Shown here one piece after another: positions 1-4,465 of a stretch of DNA of 6,431 nucleotides (position 1 is its first letter; each line of letters opens with the position of its first letter). Under the pieces are notes generated by a model. The model was not told the DNA's origin. It did no database searches and saw only the letters and a list, made by a program, of their open reading frames with translations. The position numbers and the translations under genes are program-made. This DNA comes from Deltaproteobacteria bacterium. Lineage in GTDB: Bacteria; Desulfobacterota; Desulfobacteria; Desulfobacterales; JAFDHS01. Where the stretch lies: contig JAFDHS010000055.1 in assembly GCA_019308655.1 (NCBI GenBank), forward strand, positions 1 to 6,431, given 5' to 3'.

Positions 1-33
1 CAAAATTTGAAGAGTAAGTGGTATTTTAAAAAT

Positions 34-60
34 GGGAGGCAAGATTTTTATAAGCCTCCC
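34..60 (-). terminator. Intrinsic terminator of the minus-strand small gene
   Basis: A perfect 7-bp GC-rich stem (GGGAGGC at 34-40, GCCTCCC at 54-60) encloses a 13-nt AT-rich loop. Read on the minus strand, the stem is followed directly by ATTTTTAAAA, a short U-run. On the plus strand no T-run follows. The orientation therefore fits termination of leftward transcription. The hairpin lies about 48 nt beyond the stop codon of the minus-strand broken frame (108-288), the spacing expected for that gene's terminator. The U-run is short, so efficiency may be modest. Confidence 0.5.
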
Positions 61-107
61 AAGATTTAGAGCCTGTTTGATTGTTTAGATTCTTGTTCAG
101 CTTCGGT

Positions 108-288
108 TTAATCCGTCTTAAATGCCGACATGGCTGTTGTAAGTTTTTCAGCATGAGCAACCTTTTCACGGGTTAATTTATCCATTTTCCGCACCACTTC
201 CCATGAAAGAAGCCTCCTTTTGTGCCTGGGAAACGACTCTGTTTAACTTTTCAATAAACGAGTTGAACAATCCCTCCAGTTTTTCCAT
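108..288 (-). pseudogene. Small charged helical protein, interrupted by a one-base frameshift
   Basis: I do not recognise the family. The frame opens at ATG 288-286 and runs as MEKLEGLFNSFIEKL..., but after residue 29 (position 202) it soon stops at 180-178, giving only 36 residues. In the neighbouring frame, from 200 to the stop at 110-108, there are 30 more residues (EVVRKMDKLTREKV...AFKTD). These have the same Lys/Glu-rich amphipathic helical character. Removing one G from the GGG at 202-200 joins both halves into a continuous protein of about 59 residues, probably a helix or coiled coil. Upstream lie a possible -10 GATAAT (320-315) and a 16-bp palindrome. Downstream lies a terminator hairpin (34-60). 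These signals suggest a once-functional single-gene unit. Alternatives are a sequencing indel (so the gene is intact), a programmed +1 shift, or chance. No function is inferred. Confidence 0.45.
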
Positions 289-314
289 TTCATTTTTATC
301 TCTCTATTTCGAAG

Positions 315-343
315 ATTATCTGATTGGGGATCGGATAAAATTT
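315..343 (-). promoter_or_regulatory. Possible promoter of the minus-strand small gene
   Basis: On the minus strand, GATAAT (320-315) is a good -10 hexamer. A 17-bp spacer places the -35 at AAATTT (343-338), a weak match. Transcription would start near 308, leaving a leader of about 20 nt containing a GAGAG purine stretch before the ATG at 288. The weak -35 lies inside the perfect palindrome at 333-348, an arrangement compatible with control by a repressor or activator. The assignment is by eye only. Confidence 0.3.
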
Positions 344-348
344 TATCC
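333..348. repeat. Perfect 16-bp palindrome, possible operator
   Basis: GGATAAAATTTTATCC is fully self-complementary with no spacer. It sits 45 bp upstream of the start codon of the minus-strand broken gene and covers its putative -35 region. A gapless AT-rich palindrome at this position is typical of a site bound by a dimeric regulator. It could instead be chance in AT-rich DNA, although the GG/CC ends make that less likely. No regulator gene is present in the window. Confidence 0.35.
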
Positions 349-378
349 CAAAAGCAAGAATTCTAATTTTGATATTTT

Positions 379-414
379 GCAGGTTGGGTTTGACTATCGC
401 CTAACCCAACCTGC
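379..414. repeat. REP-like hairpin (12-bp perfect stem)
   Basis: GCAGGTTGGGTT (379-390) and AACCCAACCTGC (403-414) are exact inverted repeats around a 12-nt loop. The stem resembles the AGGTTGGGTT / AACCCAACCT palindromes scattered between genes in many bacterial genomes, some of them linked to RAYT (REP-associated) transposases; this is from memory, not a search. No U-run follows on either strand, so a simple intrinsic terminator is unlikely. It lies between the divergent minus-strand small gene and the rpsF operon promoter region. Confidence 0.55.
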
Positions 415-463
415 GTGATATTCATTTACCAAAATCAGAATTACTGTGCCAAAAGAAATCATC

Positions 464-493
464 TTGACAGTATATCTTTTATAATGTTATTTA
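464..493 (+). promoter_or_regulatory. Candidate promoter of the rpsF operon
   Basis: A consensus -35 TTGACA (464-469) is followed after 18 bp by TATTTA (488-493), a fair -10. A perfect TATAAT also occurs at 480-485, but only 10 bp from that -35, and it has no good -35 of its own. A further TATAAT at 524-529 lies in the AT-rich stretch closer to the gene. The region from 470 to 535 is strongly AT-rich, as expected for promoters of a highly expressed ribosomal protein operon. Which hexamers are used cannot be decided by reading. The leader would be about 100 nt from the first candidate. Confidence 0.4.
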
Positions 494-552
494 AATTCGT
501 TTTAAATATATAATTTATCATATTATAATTTTAATCCTTGCTCTGAACAAAA

Positions 553-602
553 CTCTTAAGCAAAAAAGATATTAACAACAGGGCTTTAACATCCGAGAGG
601 AA
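553..602 (+). promoter_or_regulatory. Possible S6:S18-binding leader hairpin overlapping the rpsF ribosome binding site
   Basis: CTCT (553-556) can pair with AGAG (596-599), which is part of the rpsF Shine-Dalgarno GAGAGGA (595-601). Above this, AAGC (558-561) pairs with GCTT (583-586), and one U-A pair (557-588) next to a bulged U extends that helix. The 3' side between the two helices leaves an unpaired bulge containing CCG (593-595). In many bacteria the rpsF leader is known to bind the S6:S18 complex through a hairpin with a bulged CCG, repressing its own operon. The layout here matches that plan and would hide the ribosome binding site. The helices are short and AU-rich, so support is moderate at best. 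Confidence 0.35.
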
Positions 603-607
603 ACTGC

Positions 608-1060
608 ATGAGAAGATACGAGACTTTTTTTATTGCCGATCCTGATATTTCAGAAGAAGAACGGGGTCAACTTTTTGAAAAAACGAAAGATTTAATATCC
701 CAGCAAGAAGGATTCCTCGTTATGTTTGACGATTGGGGAGTCAAAAAACTTGCATATGAAATAAAGAAAAAAAACCGTGGCCACTACATACGCTTGGATT
801 ATAGTGGAAACGGAGCCCTTGTTGCTGAAATGGAAAGGTCTTTCCGTATTGATGATCGCGTTATGAAGTTTATGACGATCCTTCTTGAAGAAAGTGCTAA
901 CCTTGACGATCTGAAAGAAGAACAGGCCAGGACCAGTGAAGAAAAAACCGCTCAGGAAAACGTTGTTGAGGAGAAACCAGCCGATTCTGCTGCCGTTGAA
1001 GCCGAAACAGAAGAGGGTGAAGAGACAACAACCGAAAGCAACGAAAACAAAGAGGAATAG
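608..1060 (+). CDS. rpsF: Small ribosomal subunit protein bS6
   Basis: bS6 binds the central domain of 16S rRNA as a heterodimer with bS18 in the platform of the 30S subunit. The 150-residue protein begins MRRYETFFIADPD, the typical first strand. It continues with the family's DDWGVKKLAYEIKKKNRGHY segment (about 41-60) and the FRIDDRVMKFMTI strand (79-91). The fold ends near residue 97. The remaining 50 or so residues form a low-complexity tail very rich in Glu, ending in Glu-Glu. Such acidic tails vary between species; in E. coli S6 the terminal Glu-Glu is the site where RimK adds further glutamates. The start is supported by GAGAGGA (595-601), 6 nt before the ATG. It heads an operon with rpsR, whose own ribosome binding site lies inside the last codons of rpsF, suggesting coupled translation. 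Confidence 0.97.
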   Translation: MRRYETFFIADPDISEEERGQLFEKTKDLISQQEGFLVMFDDWGVKKLAYEIKKKNRGHYIRLDYSGNGALVAEMERSFRIDDRVMKFMTILLEESANLDDLKEEQARTSEEKTAQENVVEEKPADSAAVEAETEEGEETTTESNENKEE

Positions 1061-1069
1061 GCCGCATAT

Positions 1070-1327
1070 ATGAATAAAAGAAGATATCCCAAAAAGAAAA
1101 GTTTTTTTCAGCGCCGCAAGGTTTGCCGTTTCTGCGCAGACAGCAAGCTTAAAATAGATTACAAGGATCCAAGAAGCCTCAAATATTTTACCACGGAACG
1201 CGGCAAAATTATTCCAAGACGCATATCAGGCACATGTGCAAAGCATCAGCGCGCACTTACCCAAGCGATCAAGCGCGCCAGAACCATTGCTTTTTTGCCA
1301 TACGTCGGTTCCTCGGACAATCTATAG
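1070..1327 (+). CDS. rpsR: Small ribosomal subunit protein bS18
   Basis: bS18 is the partner of bS6 on the 30S platform. The 85-residue basic protein has the family pattern: an RRKVCRFC segment, then IDYKD at 29-33, GKIIPRRISGTCAKHQR at 45-61 and a basic C-terminal helix ending in the usual FLPY motif. Cys19, Cys22, Cys56 and His59 are all present (C-x2-C ... C-x2-H). This is the metal-binding 'C+' form of S18, as opposed to forms that have lost the cysteines, and suggests zinc binding. The ATG follows rpsF by 9 nt. The nearest Shine-Dalgarno, AGAGGA (1051-1056), lies within the end of rpsF, 13 nt upstream. That gap is rather long and fits translation coupled to rpsF. Confidence 0.97.
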   Translation: MNKRRYPKKKSFFQRRKVCRFCADSKLKIDYKDPRSLKYFTTERGKIIPRRISGTCAKHQRALTQAIKRARTIAFLPYVGSSDNL

Positions 1328-1351
1328 TGCTTCAAAGGAGTGATAAGGATA

Positions 1352-2302
1352 GTGCCTCAAACTGATCAAGGGGATCTCAAAAAGGACATACTAAGCGGAA
1401 TTACACTCACAAGCTTAATATTTGGAGCTTCAATCTACCTGCCGATAATCGGTTTTTTCGCCAGCCTTTTTATCCCCTTACCGATTGTTTTTTATCGTTT
1501 AAAACTCGGCAGGAGAAATGGGTCAATAATCCCGGTTGCGACATTCATGATCATGGTTGTATTACTCGGCGGAATGTCACCCGACATGATTTTTTTTATC
1601 GGATTGCTGATACTTGGTTTTACCCTCGGTGAATCCATGGAGAGCAATGTTTCCATTGAAAGGACTGTTCTGTATCCCTGCACTTTGGTACTCTTTGCAG
1701 GCATTGTCGGTTTGATCTTCTATACAAATATCTCCGGCACGGGACTTGTTGCTCTGACCACCCAATATGTGGCAAAGAACCTGGAGATGACAATGGATCT
1801 GTATGAAAACATGGGGATTCCGGAGGAAAATATCCACATGATTTCAAGTTCTCTGAAAACGATAGAGTATATTCTGGTGCGGATCATCCCATCATTGGCA
1901 GCATCATTGTGTCTTTTGGTCGCCTGGATAAGCATTTTGCTGGCCAGACCGCTGCTTAAAGCCAAAAATCTTTTTTCCCCGAATTTTGCTTCTCTTAACT
2001 TGTGGAAAGCACCGGAGTTCCTTGTATGGGGTGTCATCGGATGCGGATTAGTTTTACTACTGCCGCAGAAAATACCAGGAATACTGGCTTTAAACCTGCT
2101 GATCATTTTAATGACAATTTATTTTTTTCAGGGTATATCCATTGTATCTTTTTATTTTGAAAAAAAAAGATTACCAAAGATACTAAGTTTTTTTTTATAT
2201 AGTATCATGGCATTACAACAAATATTACTCCTTCTTGTAATAGGGCTCGGTTTTTTTGATATCTGGCTGAATTTCAGAAAATTAAACCAAGAAAAAAAAT
2301 AA
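1352..2302 (+). CDS. DUF2232 (YybS-like) polytopic membrane protein
   Basis: This is an inner-membrane protein of unknown function. It has about eight hydrophobic segments (roughly residues 14-28, 30-46, 59-73, 77-91, 107-124, 172-198, 223-262 and 278-303). A longer soluble, partly acidic loop lies between the fourth or fifth and the next segment (about 125-170). The C-terminus FFDIWLNFRKL matches the aromatic-Asp-aromatic-Phe-Arg ending I associate with DUF2232/YybS proteins. That family is typically found beside rpsR and rplI, as here, so genomic context supports the call strongly. I chose GTG 1352 (316 residues) because AAAGGAG (1334-1340) lies 11 nt before it. The alternative in-frame GTG at 1340 overlaps that ribosome binding site and is unlikely. 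There is no catalytic motif. A link to ribosome or membrane homeostasis is only suggested by co-location. Confidence 0.85.
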   Translation: MPQTDQGDLKKDILSGITLTSLIFGASIYLPIIGFFASLFIPLPIVFYRLKLGRRNGSIIPVATFMIMVVLLGGMSPDMIFFIGLLILGFTLGESMESNVSIERTVLYPCTLVLFAGIVGLIFYTNISGTGLVALTTQYVAKNLEMTMDLYENMGIPEENIHMISSSLKTIEYILVRIIPSLAASLCLLVAWISILLARPLLKAKNLFSPNFASLNLWKAPEFLVWGVIGCGLVLLLPQKIPGILALNLLIILMTIYFFQGISIVSFYFEKKRLPKILSFFLYSIMALQQILLLLVIGLGFFDIWLNFRKLNQEKK

Positions 2303-2324
2303 TCCCCTTCCGAACGGAAACTAA

Positions 2325-2343
2325 CTAAAGACGTGTTCTTTAG
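2325..2343 (+). promoter_or_regulatory. Hairpin directly upstream of the rplI ribosome binding site
   Basis: CTAAAGA (2325-2331) and TCTTTAG (2337-2343) form a perfect 7-bp stem with a 5-nt loop. The stem ends one base before the rplI Shine-Dalgarno GGAGG (2345-2349). There is no U-run, so this is not a terminator. It could tune rplI translation, serve as an mRNA processing site, or reduce read-through of ribosomes from the membrane gene. A smaller TTCC/GGAA stem lies just upstream at 2308-2319. The function is not established. Confidence 0.35.
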
Positions 2344-2355
2344 CGGAGGTTCAAT

Positions 2356-2802
2356 ATGAAACTAATATTAAAGGAAACAATAGAGACTCTCGGTATAATA
2401 GGCAGCGAAGTAACAGTTGCAGACGGTTACGCGCGTAACTACCTGCTACCCCAAAACAAGGCAGTTCCGGCTACGTCTCAAAATCGCAAAATGCTTGAAC
2501 AGGATAAGGCCAAGTTTGAACTCCAAATTGCCAAGGAACGAGAATTTGCCGAAGAGATGGCCAAAAGGCTTGAAGGCGTTACGTGTAAAATCGCTGCAAA
2601 AGTCAGTGAAGAGGACCGTCTTTACGGTTCAGTAACGATTCAGGATATTATGGCTGCTCTTGAAAGCCAGAATATTGAAATAGAAAAACGGATGATTTTA
2701 CTCGGTGAACCGATCAAATCCATTGGAACATATAAAGTACCGGTACGTGTTTACCAGGATGTTGAACCCGAAATCATCGTTGAAGTCGTACCGGAAAAAT
2801 AA
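2356..2802 (+). CDS. rplI: Large ribosomal subunit protein bL9
   Basis: bL9 binds 23S rRNA near the base of the L1 stalk with its N-terminal domain and reaches out along the 30S interface with its C-terminal domain. At 148 residues this has the standard length (E. coli 149). The N-domain carries the family signature ETLGIIGSEVTVADGYARNY followed by LLPQNKA (residues 10-36). A long charged helix (about 40-74) connects to the C-domain, which shows the usual RLYGSVTIQDI (88-98) and GTYKVPVRVYQDVEPEIIV (123-141) segments. The start is firm: GGAGG (2345-2349) lies 6 nt before the ATG. The gene is 53 nt downstream of the membrane protein and probably belongs to the rpsF operon. Confidence 0.97.
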   Translation: MKLILKETIETLGIIGSEVTVADGYARNYLLPQNKAVPATSQNRKMLEQDKAKFELQIAKEREFAEEMAKRLEGVTCKIAAKVSEEDRLYGSVTIQDIMAALESQNIEIEKRMILLGEPIKSIGTYKVPVRVYQDVEPEIIVEVVPEK

Positions 2803-2829
2803 TATATTTGAAATTCTTTTTTAGACCAC

Positions 2830-2886
2830 GAAGGGCACTACAGAGAGGCAGATCACTCGGAAATATTTTATTCTCTGGTGCCCTTC
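2830..2886. repeat. Long interrupted palindrome between rplI and dnaB
   Basis: GAAGGGCAC (2830-2838) pairs with GTGCCCTTC (2878-2886). After a 2-nt bulge, CAGAGA (2841-2846) pairs with TCTCTG (2872-2877). This gives 15 bp of perfect pairing around a 25-nt loop. No U-run follows on either strand, so it is not a canonical terminator, though it could act as a weak or Rho-assisted one, or as an mRNA-stabilising 3' end for the ribosomal protein transcript. The left edge, ACCACGAAGGGCAC, recalls the ACCACGAAG-type dispersed repeats found in several environmental genomes (from memory), so a repeat remnant is possible. The rest of the 2803-2949 gap shows no gene and no clear promoter. Confidence 0.55.
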
Positions 2887-2949
2887 TCCCCTTAAAAAGC
2901 TTTCCCAAGTTCCCGAATCACGCCAAATAACGCTACGTTAATAACCTAC

Positions 2950-4326
2950 ATGCCCAATAACCGCCGACAAATGGAACGCGATCCATCTCTTACCCAGTTA
3001 CCCCCCCACAATCTTGATGCCGAAGAATCGATATTCAGCGCAATTCTAATAGATAACAGCACATTACTGGATATTATAGAGATCCTCTCCCCGGAACATT
3101 TCTATAAATCTTCTCACCAAAAAATTTTTTCCGCAATTACGGACCTGTTTGCAAATAACGAACCGGTCGATCTTGTAACCCTTTCCAATAAATTAAAAGA
3201 GACCGGTCAACTTACGGATATCGGAGGCGCAACGTATCTTGCAAGGATTATTGATACGGTACCTCTTGCGGTTAACGCTAAACATTATGCGAAGATAATT
3301 CACGACAAGGCATCTTTGAGGCGTCTTATTGAAAAAGCGAATACAATTTACAACCGCTGTTTTGAAGACCAGGGAAATGTTGACGAATTAATCGATTTTG
3401 CTGAAAGTTCAATATTTGAAATCGCGGAAAGCAAAACCAAAAAATCATTCCATCCCATCAGAGACCTGGTTGTAAGCAATATTGAAACCCTTGAAGAGCG
3501 GCAGGGAAATAAGTCACTGCTGACCGGGGTTCCTTCAGGCTATAGCTACCTTGACAAGATGACATCAGGCTTTCAGAATTCAGACCTTATTATTCTGGCC
3601 GCTCGGCCAAGTATGGGAAAAACAGCTTTTGCCCTTAATATCGCCAGGAATGCCGCTATAGATTCGAACATCCCGGTTGCCATATTTTCACTGGAAATGT
3701 CAAAAGAACAACTCTCCATGCGCCTGCTCACCTCGGAAGCAAGAATCGATTCGGCACGATTAAGAGGCGGTTTTTTCAGCAAAGACGACTGGGTAAAGCT
3801 GACAGGGGCTGCCGGAGCTTTGGAAGAAGCACCGATTTTTATTGATGATTCGTCCGATATTTCGCCCCTGGAAATAAGAGCAAAGGCACGCAGACTGAAA
3901 ATGGACAAAGGTCTTGGTCTTATCATTATTGATTACCTGCAGCTAATGAAACTCAGGCAATCAATGGAACGCAGAGATCTTGAAATCTCGGAAATATCAA
4001 GATCATTAAAAGGGCTGGCCAAAGAACTTAATGTGCCGGTTATTGCTCTGTCCCAGCTCAACAGGATGCTGGAACAAAGAAGTGACAAACGGCCCATGCT
4101 TTCAGACTTGAGAGAATCCGGCGCCCTTGAACAGGATGCCGATGTTGTCGCCTTTATTTACAGGGACGAAGTGTACAACAAGGATGAAAATAACCCCAAC
4201 AAAGGCAAAGCTGAAATCATACTCGGCAAGCAGAGAAACGGCCCCGTTGGAACAGTTTCTCTCACATTCGTGAATTCCTATACCCGCTTCGAAAATATGG
4301 CTCCGTCAGATAATTTTGGGGGTTAA
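2950..4326 (+). CDS. dnaB: Replicative DNA helicase DnaB
   Basis: DnaB is the hexameric 5'-3' helicase that unwinds DNA at the replication fork and recruits primase. The 458-residue length is normal. The N-terminal helical domain (about 15-120) starts with PPHNLDAEESIFSAIL. A linker helix follows (about 170-190). The RecA-like motor (about 190-450) contains Walker A ARPSMGKT (218-225), SLEM (247-250), Walker B IIIDYLQLM (325-333), the ALSQLNR motif (366-372), KRPMLSDLRESGALEQDAD (380-398), and KQRNGPVG (427-434) near the C-terminus, the arginine-finger region. It is uninterrupted: no intein is inserted at the Walker A or downstream motifs, which are common intein sites in dnaB. The start rests on homology, because no Shine-Dalgarno is visible before ATG 2950; ATG 2971 has none either. 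Location after rplI is a common gene order. Confidence 0.97.
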   Translation: MPNNRRQMERDPSLTQLPPHNLDAEESIFSAILIDNSTLLDIIEILSPEHFYKSSHQKIFSAITDLFANNEPVDLVTLSNKLKETGQLTDIGGATYLARIIDTVPLAVNAKHYAKIIHDKASLRRLIEKANTIYNRCFEDQGNVDELIDFAESSIFEIAESKTKKSFHPIRDLVVSNIETLEERQGNKSLLTGVPSGYSYLDKMTSGFQNSDLIILAARPSMGKTAFALNIARNAAIDSNIPVAIFSLEMSKEQLSMRLLTSEARIDSARLRGGFFSKDDWVKLTGAAGALEEAPIFIDDSSDISPLEIRAKARRLKMDKGLGLIIIDYLQLMKLRQSMERRDLEISEISRSLKGLAKELNVPVIALSQLNRMLEQRSDKRPMLSDLRESGALEQDADVVAFIYRDEVYNKDENNPNKGKAEIILGKQRNGPVGTVSLTFVNSYTRFENMAPSDNFGG

Positions 4327-4330
4327 TACA

Positions 4331-4455
4331 TTTGATGGCCTTGTAAAAAGTTGTTAGTAGAAATTTTAACCACAATCAATAGTGTACAAACAAAATACAA
4401 TATCTATATGTAGCGGTTAAAATTTTAAATTCGGACTTTTTACGAATGCATCACA
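4331..4455. mobile_element. MITE-like imperfect inverted-repeat element between dnaB and hflX
   Basis: Two nested sets of inverted repeats fill this gap. The outer arms are GTAAAAAGT (4343-4351) against ACTTTTTAC (4435-4443). Imperfect pairing continues outward, TGATGG... on the left matching ...GCATCA on the right, giving about 16 of 21 matching positions. The inner arms are AAATTTTAACC (4361-4371) against GGTTAAAATTT (4415-4425), 11 of 11. The unpaired centre is about 43 nt, with no reading frame. The ends resemble the TGATG...GTAAAAAGT palindromes I recall from Desulfobacterota intergenic regions; this is not searched. No obvious target-site duplication is visible. The right end lies 3 nt before the hflX ribosome binding site AGGA (4459-4462), so the element supplies the hflX leader. 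The large hairpin lacks a terminal U-run, so simple termination is unlikely. Confidence 0.5.
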
Positions 4456-4465
4456 TTTAGGAAAT

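Noticed and set aside
203..418. Plus-strand open frame of 71 codons in the left flank
   Set aside because: It runs through the REP-like palindrome, has no ribosome binding site and no recognisable protein character. It lies antisense to the better-supported broken minus-strand gene.
464..485. Consensus TTGACA and TATAAT read as one promoter
   Set aside because: The two hexamers are only 10 bp apart, too close for a sigma-70-type promoter. TTGACA was paired with TATTTA at 18 bp instead.
1340..1342. GTG 1340 as the start of the DUF2232 gene
   Set aside because: It overlaps the AAAGGAG ribosome binding site itself. GTG 1352 lies at a workable distance from it.
1492..2106. Several minus-strand open frames inside the membrane protein gene
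   Set aside because: They are shadows of a hydrophobic coding sequence, mutually overlapping, without ribosome binding sites or protein-like motifs.
2830..2886. Palindrome after rplI as an intrinsic terminator
   Set aside because: No U-run follows on either strand and the loop is long, so it is listed as a repeat.
3573..3926. Minus-strand open frame within dnaB
   Set aside because: It is antisense to the Walker A to Walker B region of a clearly intact dnaB; codon shadow only.
3598..4260. Intein in DnaB
   Set aside because: The helicase motifs run uninterrupted at normal spacing and the protein is of standard length.
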